Of a stretch of 64,000 bases of DNA, positions 36,025-45,147 are shown piece after piece. The stretch spans positions 868,001 through 932,000 of the forward strand of contig NZ_JANRMI010000001.1 in the NCBI RefSeq assembly GCF_029531655.1, in the 5' to 3' direction. The notes below the pieces were generated by a model. The model saw only the letters and a list, made by a program, of their open reading frames with translations. It was not told the origin of the DNA and made no database searches. Position 1 is the stretch's first letter, and every line of letters begins with the position of its first letter. The DNA comes from Bdellovibrio svalbardensis (GTDB taxonomy: Bacteria; Bdellovibrionota; Bdellovibrionia; Bdellovibrionales; Bdellovibrionaceae). A program made the translations under genes and the position numbers.

Positions 36025-37677
36025 CTAAGGCATGTTTTTCAGAATTGAAAGAGTTAAACGAAAGGAAGAGGCCCCCGCGCTGGCACTCTTGAAAGCATCG
36101 AGGCAGGACTTCTGCATAAATGCTTCCATATTTTGCCGACGGTTGTTTTGAAAGAAATAGTAGTGATCATCTTTCACTAAGTTAGCAGCCAGGGGGGATT
36201 GTCTAATGTCGGCGACGGACATAAAAGCCCAATCCTTGCAGCCAGATTCTGGGTCTTTGGCACGTCTAAGATAAGAGCTGACCAAGGGGTTGCGCTTATC
36301 CTGGCCAATATTGTTGACAAGGTCATTGCTGAATTTGACACGGACCATTTGATTGAAAGCGCGGCCCCCACCCTCTGTAATACCGATTTGATTCAGTTGT
36401 TTTTCACTCAAAAGAGAGGTGTCTAGCGACACTCCCTGAGCTTTTGCGGCCTTGGAAAGTTGAATTTCCTTGAGGGCGCGGGTGGTGCAGGTCTCTGTTT
36501 CAGAAATTTCATGAGCCAGAGCTTTCATCATGGAGTCCAGACAACGTGTCTGAGCATCTTCCACAATTTGATCATCTGCGAAAGATGTCATGGGGTGGGT
36601 CTTCACGTAAGCCAGGGCATTCGCATACGAGGCATCGTTGGCTTGTTTGATTTGTTCTGTTTTTGTTAGAGATGAGGTGCAAGATTTCGCATCCAGATAC
36701 TCTTTGCCGTCGAAAACATGCTCTTTGATATAAGCATATTTATCGGGATGCTTTTGCTTCATGTTGGCACCGTCAAATCGATAGGCAACAACAGTCTCGG
36801 CAAAATCCTCAGAGGGATTTGTTTGCGCATACTCAGACACTGAATGAGACTTGTCGGTTTGTTCGTATTCGACAAAACGACTCCCATTCTTTTGACTGAC
36901 TTTTTCTGTCCAACCAGCAAGTTTGTACCATTCAGCAGACGAATCCAGATTCTTCTGTTGAGCGATGACATGACCCAGTTCATGCAAAAATGTCTGCTGC
37001 CGTTCTGGCTGAGTCATCTTGTTCCAACTGTCGAAAACTTCCATCACCGAATTTGCAATGACCGCATCCGGATCTGAATGATAGCTCATACCGCGAGTGA
37101 AGTGGCTGAGTTTTCGATTGTATTGAATTGGATAAAGAGAATCCGGATAGTCGCCGAGGGCTGTAAGAACATCATCAAGTTCATTGGCTTTCCAGCTAGA
37201 GGCATTTTTCGTGCGTAAAGCCGATCCATTGAAGCCGTGGCGCTTTAGCATGTACAAAAGCTGCAAACCTTCTTTGTCGCCAAATATCTCTTTGGCAGCG
37301 CAAAGAACTTTATCGCACTTGGAGTTAAACGCCAATGGAGGCTTGTCCTTCATGCTGTAGTCATAGGTATTCAGATCTCGAAAGAGCTGAATCATCGCCG
37401 GATCTTCATCTTTAAAGCTAATGCCATTTACTGTCGTCGAAATCTTTTTGCTATCCCCATTGTCGAGATAGTCCAACATAGTGTCTTCACTCGGAGGCTG
37501 GTGCGACTTACAAGGCGCATTCCAAACTTGGTCAGGAGAGGCGGCCCACCAAGCAAGTTCGAGATGCTCATGCACGGCTCGCAGAGCGTGAATGTTGGAC
37601 TTCCGCAGAGCACAGGTTTGATCAGCCTGCGCGAAAAAGCCCAAGAATAAGGAAGCGACGATGAAAATCAACTTCAA
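36025..37677 (-). CDS. Secreted zincin-like metallopeptidase, unknown family
   Basis: 550 residues from a TTG at 37677 that overlaps the preceding gene's TGA (TTGA) and starts a good signal peptide (MKLIFIVASLFLGFFAQA). A TTG 24 bp earlier would add a basic extension. The putative zinc site is FLHELGHVIAQQ, with SEDFAETVVAYRFD about 60 residues later as possible Glu ligand. Cysteines are scattered through the protein. A secreted protease acting in the periplasm or outside is inferred; the overlap suggests translational coupling to the BamE-like gene. Confidence 0.75.
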   Translation of the reverse strand: MKLIFIVASLFLGFFAQADQTCALRKSNIHALRAVHEHLELAWWAASPDQVWNAPCKSHQPPSEDTMLDYLDNGDSKKISTTVNGISFKDEDPAMIQLFRDLNTYDYSMKDKPPLAFNSKCDKVLCAAKEIFGDKEGLQLLYMLKRHGFNGSALRTKNASSWKANELDDVLTALGDYPDSLYPIQYNRKLSHFTRGMSYHSDPDAVIANSVMEVFDSWNKMTQPERQQTFLHELGHVIAQQKNLDSSAEWYKLAGWTEKVSQKNGSRFVEYEQTDKSHSVSEYAQTNPSEDFAETVVAYRFDGANMKQKHPDKYAYIKEHVFDGKEYLDAKSCTSSLTKTEQIKQANDASYANALAYVKTHPMTSFADDQIVEDAQTRCLDSMMKALAHEISETETCTTRALKEIQLSKAAKAQGVSLDTSLLSEKQLNQIGITEGGGRAFNQMVRVKFSNDLVNNIGQDKRNPLVSSYLRRAKDPESGCKDWAFMSVADIRQSPLAANLVKDDHYYFFQNNRRQNMEAFMQKSCLDAFKSASAGASSFRLTLSILKNMP

Positions 37678-38189
37678 GGAGCGGCCTCGCCTTCCTTCCA
37701 AACCGTGACAGATTTCAAAGTCATGTCACGGTTGTCAGTGAAGATGAAGGAAGTCCCCAGATTTCTTTTCTCGATTTGAATTTCACGGCCTTTTTCGTTG
37801 GAAACCTTCGCACTCATGGTCTTGGCCACCTTCATGAGATCCTCTGTCGTGATCCATTGGCCCAGATGTTTGAAAGTGACTTGTGGAGAAGACGGGGAGT
37901 AAACGATGTACAAGAGCTTCTTGTTCTTGAAAGCAACTGTCGTGTCGAAGTCTTTTCCTGTCAGATTGTAGTACAGGATCTCGACGGATTTGTTCGAGGA
38001 CTTTTGTTTTGGTTTGCCTAAAGATTTGAGGATTTCGTCTTGGGTGGTTTTACCGAAAAGAACTTTTTGCAAACTCGCCGGGAGGATGAGCTCCTTCAAG
38101 GCAGCCGCACTGGAATTTTTTGTAGGCGCAGCTACGCCGTGGCAGATAGAGAATGAAAATAGAAGTGCGAGCAAGAGTGAAAATCTCAT
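37674..38189 (-). CDS. Small secreted protein with SmpA/BamE-like motif
   Basis: 171 residues with a signal peptide (MRFSLLLALLFSFSICHGVA). The segment KVLFGKTTQDEILKSLGKPKQKS followed by VEILYYNL matches the pattern of SmpA/OmlA (BamE)-like domains (GxTxxEVxxxLGxP). It lacks a lipobox, so it is not BamE itself. Its stop overlaps the start of the zincin gene. A hairpin (38191-38212) ends one base before its ATG and no clear Shine-Dalgarno is visible. Confidence 0.65.
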   Translation of the reverse strand: MRFSLLLALLFSFSICHGVAAPTKNSSAAALKELILPASLQKVLFGKTTQDEILKSLGKPKQKSSNKSVEILYYNLTGKDFDTTVAFKNKKLLYIVYSPSSPQVTFKHLGQWITTEDLMKVAKTMSAKVSNEKGREIQIEKRNLGTSFIFTDNRDMTLKSVTVWKEGEAAP

Positions 38190-38190
38190 T

Positions 38191-38212
38191 GGGGTCTTAT
38201 CGGAAAGACCCC
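38191..38212 (-). promoter_or_regulatory. Hairpin abutting the start codon of the BamE-like gene
   Basis: GGGGTCTT / AAGACCCC, perfect 8-bp arms, 6-base loop, between the NmrA-like gene's stop and the next ATG. It may terminate the upstream transcript or govern initiation. Confidence 0.5.
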
Positions 38213-38248
38213 GCCGGAGATGTACTAGACCTTTGTCCTAAAGGAGCC

Positions 38249-39190
38249 CTACATGCGGGCTTCCGTGCCTGGAGATGGACGAGAGCGTTTTGATTTCTCT
38301 GACTCCATGGCCGCCAAATAGGCCTCTTTGAAGGTTGTGCGTGCAAACTCTTCGATCGAGGTTTTCGTGGTGTTGATTTTATCTCGGGTCGTCGTGGCGT
38401 TGAGAGTGCCATTGCTGGTTGCCCGTGACAGCTCATTCATGGCCTCGGCGACGTTGCGAGAGAGGCCCGCACCGATCATATAGTTGAGCATTTCTTTATC
38501 GGGCACCTCGATATACTCGATATCTGGCTTTTCAACGGCCATCCCCAAAGCGCGTATCGCCTCATTGAAGGTCAAAGTTCTTTGCCCCAAAACATACTCG
38601 ACATTGCGTCCCGTGAAGGTGGGATTCATAAGTAAGAAGGCTGCTCGTGCCGCAATATCTGCGGTAGCTACCATATCAATTGGAGCTTCTCCGGGGACTG
38701 TGCCGAAGTAACGGTTCATAGAGATGATGGAAGGAATCCCGCTCATCAAATTTTCCATAAAGAAGGCGGGGCGCAAGTGGATGATATCGGCATGAGTGAT
38801 TTCGTTCAGGCGTTCCTCCTGGTCATGCAAACCCAGGACCGGGCCGGTGCCTTTGTTCAGATCGGCGCCAATACTGCTAAGATTGACTACTTTTTTGATG
38901 CCACTTTCTTCGATGCCTTCAGCAATGACTTCGCCAATTTTATTTTGTGTGAAGCGAAGCTCTTCCGTGGTCAGGTTGGGAGGAATGAGTGTGAAAGCAG
39001 CAGTGCAATGCCTCATTGAATCGGTGACTGTCGCAACATCATTGGCGTCGCCTTCAATCAGTTCCGCACCTTCAAAGGCATCCTTGTCCGGAAAGTGACG
39101 GGCAAGACAGCGAACCTGTTGGCCGTTTTCAAGCAAGTGATTCACGATTTTAGAGCCAATATGGCCAGTTGCTCCCATCACGAAGATCAT
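38249..39190 (-). CDS. NmrA-like NAD(P)-binding oxidoreductase
   Basis: 313 residues. It begins MIFVMGATGHIGSKIVNHLL, the Rossmann glycine-rich motif (GATGHIG), and continues with QQVRCLARHF and ELIEGDANDVATV as in NmrA/SDR-a5 atypical short-chain dehydrogenases. The catalytic Tyr-x-x-x-Lys is not evident, consistent with NmrA-type sensors or quinone reductases. GGAGG lies 6 bases before the ATG but inside a nested hairpin (39195-39253). Confidence 0.85.
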   Translation of the reverse strand: MIFVMGATGHIGSKIVNHLLENGQQVRCLARHFPDKDAFEGAELIEGDANDVATVTDSMRHCTAAFTLIPPNLTTEELRFTQNKIGEVIAEGIEESGIKKVVNLSSIGADLNKGTGPVLGLHDQEERLNEITHADIIHLRPAFFMENLMSGIPSIISMNRYFGTVPGEAPIDMVATADIAARAAFLLMNPTFTGRNVEYVLGQRTLTFNEAIRALGMAVEKPDIEYIEVPDKEMLNYMIGAGLSRNVAEAMNELSRATSNGTLNATTTRDKINTTKTSIEEFARTTFKEAYLAAMESEKSKRSRPSPGTEARM

Positions 39191-39194
39191 AAAA

Positions 39195-39253
39195 AAGCCT
39201 CCCAGTTTAAATAGCCTTGTACAATCAATGTTAAGGCTAGAACGAGGAGGCTT
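39195..39253 (-). promoter_or_regulatory. Nested hairpin: recN terminator and/or RBS-covering leader of the NmrA-like gene
   Basis: The outer stem is AAGCCTCC / GGAGGCTT (39246-39253 with 39195-39202); the inner stem is TAGCCTT / AAGGCTA (39233-39239 with 39212-39218). On the minus strand the outer 3' arm contains the GGAGG ribosome binding site and is followed by TTTT and the ATG at 39190, so it can act as a terminator or block translation. Confidence 0.6.
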
Positions 39254-39282
39254 CGTACTTACAATTGTTTAAGAAAAAGCGA

Positions 39283-40977
39283 CTACTTCGCTTCCACCAA
39301 CAGTTGTTCAGCATGGGCGAGAGATGTTTTTGAGATCTTCTCACCACTGATAAGACGGGCAATTTCTTGAACACGGTCTTTTTGTTTGAGTTCTGACACA
39401 AGCATCGCCACAGAGTCCTTCTGCGGTGATTTTTGGATGAAGAAGTGAGCGTCACCGAAGGCTGCGACTTGCGGCAGATGCGTGACACAGATCACTTGTT
39501 GTCCTTTGCCAATAGTCTTGAGCTTTCTTCCCACTTTTTCAGCGGTCTCACCAGAAACACCCGTATCAACTTCGTCGAAAAGATAAGTGCGCGGTTGATT
39601 GCTAGAGCCCACGACACGCTTCAAAGAAAGAAGGATACGGCTCAGCTCGCCCCCAGAGGCAAACTTTGCCAAAGGACGTTTCACGTCTTTCGCAGAGGTT
39701 TGACTCAAGAACTCAACATCACTCATGCCTGTTGAGGTTAGCTCAGTGGTCTTTTCGATATTCACATGGAAGGTGACACCTTTCATGTTCAAATCCAAAA
39801 GCTCGGCGCCGACACTGTCAGCCAGAAGATCTGCGCCCTTCATGCGGCGTTTGTGAAGATCTGTGCCCAAGGTTTCGAGTTCCTTCAATAAAACCGCAGC
39901 CTCTTTTTTCAAAGATTCCACTTTGACGTCGGAATTTTGCAGGTTGGAAATTTCAATTTCCATTTCCATCAAGGCTTTAAGGATGTCATTGACGTTGGTG
40001 CCATATTTCTTCTGCAACTTACGCAATTCACTCAAACGACCTTCCACCTCTTCAAGGCGTTGCGGGTCGGCATCAATTTTCGAAGCATATTGGCGAAGCT
40101 CATAAACGCTTTCGTCGATCAAAGCTTTGGCTTGTTCCAGGTTTTCCAGTTTCGCCGCAATTTGCGGATCGAGGCTGGCTAGTTCCGCGCCTCTTTTTAG
40201 AACCACGTTCAAACGGCTGATCGCAGAATCATCATCGGTGTACAAAGCCGCTTCGGCGGAATCCGCGAAGGCCCCAATGCGCGAAGAGTTTTTCAACTTC
40301 TTCACTTCGATTTCCAGTTCTTGGTCCTCGCCAGGGGACAGATCCAAGTTTGCGATCTCATCGCGTTGATAGATGAGGAAATCCAAACGCTGAGCTTTTT
40401 GTTTGGCGTCGCTTTCAAGCTTTTTGATCTCTTCAAAGATCGCATGGTAGCGATTGTATTTTTCAGTGAACAACAGGCGCTTGTCCCAAGTTCCTGCATA
40501 TTGATCCAAAAGATCCATATGGTAAGCTTTGGACATCAAATTGCGATTCTCATGCTGTCCCGTCATTTCGATGAGGGGAGCCGAGTGACCTGCAAGTTCG
40601 ACCAATGGAGCCACGACATCGCGCAAGCTGCCCAAAGTGCTTAAGCTGCCATTGAGATAGATTTTTGATTTGTCACCAGCACTTAGAACACGGCGGACAA
40701 TCAGGATGTCTTCGTCAGCCTCAATACCCATGTCTTTCAAGGCCGTCATAACGTCAGGACGCTTACTCAAATCAAAAGAGCCCTCAATGGTCGCTTGAGT
40801 CGCACCGGTGCGAATAGTGTCGCTCGAACCTTTGCCGCCCATAAGAAGTGACAAGCTTTTCAAGAGAACAGATTTACCTGCGCCTGTTTCACCAGAAAGG
40901 ATGTTCAAGCCATCTTTAAAAGTGATATGCAGGTTTTCGATGATAGCAAAATTTGAAACTTTAAGTTCGAGCAACAT
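39283..40977 (-). CDS. recN: RecN, SMC-like DNA repair ATPase
   Basis: 564 residues; it acts in double-strand-break repair in the cytoplasm. The N-terminus LLELKVSNFAIIENLHITF is followed by the Walker A GETGAGKSVLLKSL (~30), a long coiled-coil centre, the ABC signature FASGGELSRILLSLK and Walker B YLFDEVDTGVSGETAEKVG near the C-terminus. Starts 2 bp after the nadK stop with its GGAG inside nadK, so it is coupled. Confidence 0.96.
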   Translation of the reverse strand: MLLELKVSNFAIIENLHITFKDGLNILSGETGAGKSVLLKSLSLLMGGKGSSDTIRTGATQATIEGSFDLSKRPDVMTALKDMGIEADEDILIVRRVLSAGDKSKIYLNGSLSTLGSLRDVVAPLVELAGHSAPLIEMTGQHENRNLMSKAYHMDLLDQYAGTWDKRLLFTEKYNRYHAIFEEIKKLESDAKQKAQRLDFLIYQRDEIANLDLSPGEDQELEIEVKKLKNSSRIGAFADSAEAALYTDDDSAISRLNVVLKRGAELASLDPQIAAKLENLEQAKALIDESVYELRQYASKIDADPQRLEEVEGRLSELRKLQKKYGTNVNDILKALMEMEIEISNLQNSDVKVESLKKEAAVLLKELETLGTDLHKRRMKGADLLADSVGAELLDLNMKGVTFHVNIEKTTELTSTGMSDVEFLSQTSAKDVKRPLAKFASGGELSRILLSLKRVVGSSNQPRTYLFDEVDTGVSGETAEKVGRKLKTIGKGQQVICVTHLPQVAAFGDAHFFIQKSPQKDSVAMLVSELKQKDRVQEIARLISGEKISKTSLAHAEQLLVEAK

Positions 40978-40979
40978 GC

Positions 40980-41924
40980 TTAACTCCGATCGCCGAATTT
41001 CAATTTTTCACGTAAAAGGGTAAAGTAGTTATGATCTGCCTGGCGTACCATCCAGTGGTCATAGCAAGAACGAGTGAGCACAACTTCGTCATCCGCCGAC
41101 AACTCCGTTACTTTCATACCGTCGACAATAAAATGAGCCTTCATAGTTCGGCCATCCAATTTGAATGACAGAGTGCTATTGTCAGGAACAATCAACGGAC
41201 GAGAGGTCAAACTGTGCGGAGCCACCGGGGTGACCACAAACACAGGGGATTCAGGATGAAGAATCGGACCACCGGCAGCCAGATTGTAGGCCGTGGAGCC
41301 TGAAGGGCTGGACACGATAAAGCCGTCGGCCTTCACTTCGCTCACTAAAAATTTATCAGAATAAATCGATGTGTTGATCAATTGAGACATCGAGCCTCTT
41401 TCGATCACGATATCATTCAAAGCATGGTATTCGCCGCGCGTTTTACCTTTGCGCAAAACCTTCGCGAAAATCATAGAACGGGGACGAAGCTCCATTTTTC
41501 CAGCAAGAGCTTCTTCAATGATATCAAAAGTGCTATCCGCACTGTGAGCCGTGAGGAATCCCAAAGAACCCATGTTGAAACCAATGATCGGAACGCTGCG
41601 ACCTTCAAGAATACGAACGGCACGCAGGTAAGTTCCATCGCCACCAAGAACGATGACAAGTTTCAAGCTGTCGAGTTGTTTCTTCGTTTTTGCCGCCTTG
41701 GTTCCCGGGACCAGTTTTTGATCGGGACCAGTGAAGACCTCGTGGCCTTTGGCTTTTAAAAACTCTGCGACTTTTTTAGCCAGGCTGACGGCTTTGGCTG
41801 TCTCGATACGGTAGACCAAAGCAATCGCACTTTTTTCCGGAAGTTGTAAGCGATTTGTAGCTGCGGTTTTCTTTTCAGTAGCCGCAGTCATTTTTTTCGC
41901 TGTCGTCGTTGCCACCTTCATCAT
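40980..41924 (-). CDS. nadK: NadK, NAD kinase
   Basis: 314 residues; it phosphorylates NAD to NADP in the cytoplasm. Motifs are LVIVLGGDGTYLRAVR (GGDGT), GFNMGSLGFL, VSSPSGSTAYNLAAGGPILHP and PHSLTSRPLIVP. The N-terminal ~33 residues are Lys/Thr/Ala-rich (VATTTAKKMTAATEKK) and look disordered, so a later start is possible though no better Shine-Dalgarno was seen. Its ATG overlaps the upstream peptidase stop (TAATG). Confidence 0.95.
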   Translation of the reverse strand: MMKVATTTAKKMTAATEKKTAATNRLQLPEKSAIALVYRIETAKAVSLAKKVAEFLKAKGHEVFTGPDQKLVPGTKAAKTKKQLDSLKLVIVLGGDGTYLRAVRILEGRSVPIIGFNMGSLGFLTAHSADSTFDIIEEALAGKMELRPRSMIFAKVLRKGKTRGEYHALNDIVIERGSMSQLINTSIYSDKFLVSEVKADGFIVSSPSGSTAYNLAAGGPILHPESPVFVVTPVAPHSLTSRPLIVPDNSTLSFKLDGRTMKAHFIVDGMKVTELSADDEVVLTRSCYDHWMVRQADHNYFTLLREKLKFGDRS

Positions 41925-43963
41925 TAAATCAATCCATCTCTTCTAAGCAATGCTTTTGGATCTGGTTCACGGCCACGGAACTTTTTGTAAAGTTCCATTG
42001 GGTGCTCCGTTCCACCGCGGCTCAAGATGTTTTCTTTAAACTTCTGAGCGACCTCTGGATCGAACAAGCCTTTTTCTTTGAAATACTCAAAGGCATCAGC
42101 GTCCAAAACTTCCGCCCATTTGTAAGAGTAATATCCTGCTGAATAGCCTCCAGCAAAAATGTGGCTGAAGCTAACTGAAGAATTTGCGCCATCCACTTTA
42201 GCGAATAGACGGGTGTCGGCCGTCGCTTGCTCTTCAAAAGCGTCGACGTCTTTGATCAATGAAGGATCCGCCGTGTGCCATGCCATATCCATCAAACCAA
42301 ATTGGATCTGACGGCAAGACATATAGCCCGCTTGGAACTTTTGCGAAGCTTTCAATTTGTGAATCAACTCAGCCGGCATCGGTTCATTGGTTTCGTAATG
42401 ACGAGCGAACAAATCCAAGCCTTCTTTTTCGCCAACCCAGTTTTCCATAATCTGAGAAGGAAGCTCAACGAAGTCCCAGTAAACGTTAGGTCCGCTCAAT
42501 GATTGATAAGTGCAATCAGAAAGCATTCCGTGCAAAGCGTGACCGAACTCATGGAACAATGTGCGCACTTCATCGTAAGTCAAAAGGGAAGGCTTGGTTG
42601 GAGTCGGCTTCGTGAAGTTACAAACAATGCTGACATGAGGGCGCTTCAAAACACCTTCGCTCAAACCTTGATTGCGGAACTGAGTCATCCACGCGCCACC
42701 TTTTTTCGTTTCGCGAGGGAAGAAGTCTGTATAGAACAAGCCCATGTACTTACCGGACTTTTCTTCGAAGACCTCGTAAGCCTTCACTTCCGGGTGATAG
42801 ACCGGGATGTCTTTGTTTTCTTTGAAAGTCAGGCCATAAAGTTTTTTCGCGTGGGTGAAAACACCTTCAACCACATTTTCAAGTTTGAAGTAAGGACGAA
42901 GATCTTCTTCATTGAAAGCGTATTTGTCTTCCTTCAATTTTTCAGAGTAATAGCCAAAGTCCCAAGGTTTCAAATCCGTCAAGCCATCAAGTTGCTGTGC
43001 GAAGCTTTGTACTTCTGCCACATCACGTTTTCCCGCCTCGCGAGAAGCCGTCAAAAGCTTTTGCAAGAAATCGAAAACCGTTAAAGGATTTTGCGCCATA
43101 CGTTCAGCAAGAACGAAGTCCGCATGAGTTTTGAAACCCAAAAGTTTCGCGCGCTCTGCACGCAAAGTGACAATCTTCTTCACCAACTCTTGGTTGTCGA
43201 ATTCGCCTTTGAAAGCACGTGAAGAATAGGCTCTCCACATTTTCTCACGAAGGGGGCGAGACTTCGCATAAGTCATGAAAGGAAGATAAGAAGGGATTTG
43301 CAAATTGAAAAGCCATTGGCCCTTTTTACCTTTGGCTTCAGCCATCGCCGCTGCCGCTTCAAGAGCGCCCTCAGGCAGACCTTCAAGATCCTCTTTTTTA
43401 TCCAAATACATTTCAAAGGCATTGGTCGCTTTCAAAACGTTCTCAGAATACTTCGGTCCCAAGACGGAAAGATCCAGGTCAATCTGACGAAGCTTGTCTT
43501 TGTCCGTAGCAGAAAGCAAAGCACCGTTACGAGCAAAAGAAAGATAAGATTTTTCCAACAAACGATTTTGTTCGCCGTTCAATTTAAACGAAGCGCGATT
43601 GTCGTAAACAGATTTTACACGGGCGAAGATTTCTGGATCCAACGAGATGTCAGAAGAAAGTGCCGTCAACTTTGGATAGATATCTTTGGCCAAAGCCTGC
43701 AAAGCTTCATCGGCATTCGCCACTTCAAGATTGCCGTAAGTGAGAGCGATTTTTTCCGCCAACTCAGAGGCAGATTCAAGTGCGACAATAGTATTTTCAA
43801 AATCTGGAGCCGCGGTATTGGCTTTGATTTTTGCGACGTTCTCTTTAGCGATTTTGATCGCTTCTTCCAGGGCCGGAAGGTAGTGCTCAACTTTGATTTG
43901 ATCGAAAGGAACTGCTTCGTCTTTACCAGTAAATTTTGTCAAAAAGGGATTGTTAGAGGACAT
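41924..43963 (-). CDS. M3 family oligopeptidase (Dcp/oligopeptidase A-like)
   Basis: 679 residues, cytoplasmic (no signal peptide). The thimet zinc site is FHEFGHALHGML (HExxH) with the downstream Glu in WDFVELPSQIMENW, and the conserved FAGGYSAGYYSYKWAEVLDADAF near the C-terminus. It degrades short peptides. It is first of the M3 peptidase-nadK-recN unit. Whether it is PrlC- or Dcp-type cannot be decided by eye. Confidence 0.95.
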   Translation of the reverse strand: MSSNNPFLTKFTGKDEAVPFDQIKVEHYLPALEEAIKIAKENVAKIKANTAAPDFENTIVALESASELAEKIALTYGNLEVANADEALQALAKDIYPKLTALSSDISLDPEIFARVKSVYDNRASFKLNGEQNRLLEKSYLSFARNGALLSATDKDKLRQIDLDLSVLGPKYSENVLKATNAFEMYLDKKEDLEGLPEGALEAAAAMAEAKGKKGQWLFNLQIPSYLPFMTYAKSRPLREKMWRAYSSRAFKGEFDNQELVKKIVTLRAERAKLLGFKTHADFVLAERMAQNPLTVFDFLQKLLTASREAGKRDVAEVQSFAQQLDGLTDLKPWDFGYYSEKLKEDKYAFNEEDLRPYFKLENVVEGVFTHAKKLYGLTFKENKDIPVYHPEVKAYEVFEEKSGKYMGLFYTDFFPRETKKGGAWMTQFRNQGLSEGVLKRPHVSIVCNFTKPTPTKPSLLTYDEVRTLFHEFGHALHGMLSDCTYQSLSGPNVYWDFVELPSQIMENWVGEKEGLDLFARHYETNEPMPAELIHKLKASQKFQAGYMSCRQIQFGLMDMAWHTADPSLIKDVDAFEEQATADTRLFAKVDGANSSVSFSHIFAGGYSAGYYSYKWAEVLDADAFEYFKEKGLFDPEVAQKFKENILSRGGTEHPMELYKKFRGREPDPKALLRRDGLI

Positions 43964-44159
43964 AGAGAGACTCCACTTTGTTAGAGGGAAAACACCAAGT
44001 TTTTATCTCTCGAATCGACCCGAAAATAAAGGCCTGATTCACTTCGGCGGCGATGAAGTGTCGTTGCTGTTGATCGCCTCTGTATGTTGTCTCTGTGCGT
44101 TGTTTGAGGAATATCCTCGAAGTGTCATAATTTGAATCTGAGGGCTGATAAAATGGAAA

Positions 44160-44191
44160 GGGCCTTCGAGGTTTTGATACCTCGAAGGCCC
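44160..44191 (-). terminator. Terminator of the 44254-44862 gene
   Basis: 13-bp perfect arms GGGCCTTCGAGGT / ACCTCGAAGGCCC, 6-base loop. On the minus strand the downstream sequence is CTTTCCATTTT. A second small stem (ACCGGT-AAAA-ACCGGT, about 44213-44228) is adjacent. Confidence 0.75.
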
Positions 44192-44253
44192 ATGATTAAT
44201 GCACCGTATTGGACCGGTAAAAACCGGTGAGAAGAGGTGCGCTTCTCGATTTT

Positions 44254-44862
44254 CTAGTAGTAATACCCGTAGCCGCCACCGTATCCATAACTTGGATAGC
44301 TTGGAATCTGGTTGGGATTAACACAGACTCCCAAGTTCGACCCGCTAATCACTTGGCGGCAAGTCGCCCCTGTGCTGCAAGAATTGGCCTGGTCGAGGAG
44401 ACAGCTTTGAGTCAAATTTCTGTTACATGTTCCCTGATTTGGTGAACCAGGAATATTGGAAACCTGTGGCTGATTATTCACCGATCCGCCACCGCCCCAG
44501 CCTGTGAAGCTAGAACCGAAAATCATGAACACTGTGTAGTTGTAAACGGGTTGGAGATATTGATTGCTGATGCAACCAAGTCCCATGGAACCGTTGTACG
44601 CAGGAGAATATCCTTGAGGACATCCACAGAATCCATATTGATTAAAGTAATTTGAATAGTTGTATTGAGTCGATCCATAAGGGAGGGAATAAGTCGTCCA
44701 ACCATTATAGTTTGCATACGCGCCCGTATTACAAACGGTGCTTCCGTTGATGCAACCCATGTCTGTCGGAGTCACCGCAATCGTATTGCTACCGCCACCG
44801 CCGCCTTTATCAGCGCAGGCTGCGACAAAGAGTGCAAAAATGATGAATACAAGCCGTTTCAT
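44254..44862 (-). CDS. Cys-, Gly- and Tyr-rich lipoprotein, unknown
   Basis: 202 residues from the ATG at 44862, four bases after GGAGGAG, giving the lipoprotein signal MKRLVFIIFALFVAACADKG (lipobox VAAC). The mature part is rich in Tyr, Asn and Gly, with about ten Cys (CINGSTVC, FCGCPQGY, CISN, TCNRN, SCLLDQ, SCSTGATC, GVCVNP), and ends PSYGYGGGYGYYY. The paired Cys pattern recalls EGF-like extracellular repeats, but no domain is assigned. It is a likely cell-surface component (inference). Confidence 0.72.
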   Translation of the reverse strand: MKRLVFIIFALFVAACADKGGGGGSNTIAVTPTDMGCINGSTVCNTGAYANYNGWTTYSLPYGSTQYNYSNYFNQYGFCGCPQGYSPAYNGSMGLGCISNQYLQPVYNYTVFMIFGSSFTGWGGGGSVNNQPQVSNIPGSPNQGTCNRNLTQSCLLDQANSCSTGATCRQVISGSNLGVCVNPNQIPSYPSYGYGGGYGYYY

Positions 44863-45046
44863 GGGGCTCCTCCAAAGAGTAATAAGAGAACGAAATCGTC
44901 TACAGGATTTTAATGTTCCAAGTTTCGTGCCCTTCCAAAAGTTTCTCAAAAGGGGATAAATTCGATCTCAGAGGTATTTTCTTTAAAAGGAGTGACCAAA
45001 AGGGGCACCTTGCGCCGCAGAAGGCCCTCTTTAACACGATGAGTGA

Positions 45047-45073
45047 AGCAAAAGGTGCCTGGCACCTTTTGCT
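45047..45073. repeat. 27-bp perfect palindromic element
   Basis: Arms AGCAAAAGGTGCC and GGCACCTTTTGCT around a single T; it forms a long hairpin in either strand. It lies in the 285-bp gap between the divergent lipoprotein and AMIN genes and is followed on the + strand by G7 and, a little later, T6. A partial match (AAAAGGGGCACCTT) starts at 44998. Confidence 0.6.
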
Positions 45074-45147
45074 GGGGGGGCTGTTTTTTCTGGAGGGATG
45101 GCAGAAGGCATGGCAATCTTAAGGGGGTCAATCGAAAGGAATCGATT

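Noticed and set aside
42503-43984. Long plus-strand open frames (193 and 228 codons) within the M3 peptidase gene
   Set aside because: They are antisense to a conserved enzyme with active-site motifs and have Phe/Arg-rich nonsense composition.
44040-44064. Possible fourth copy of the stem-loop repeat (CACTTCGGCGGCGATGAAG)
   Set aside because: The loop and tail bases do not match the family; only the CACTTC/GAAGTG arms are similar, so it is probably chance.
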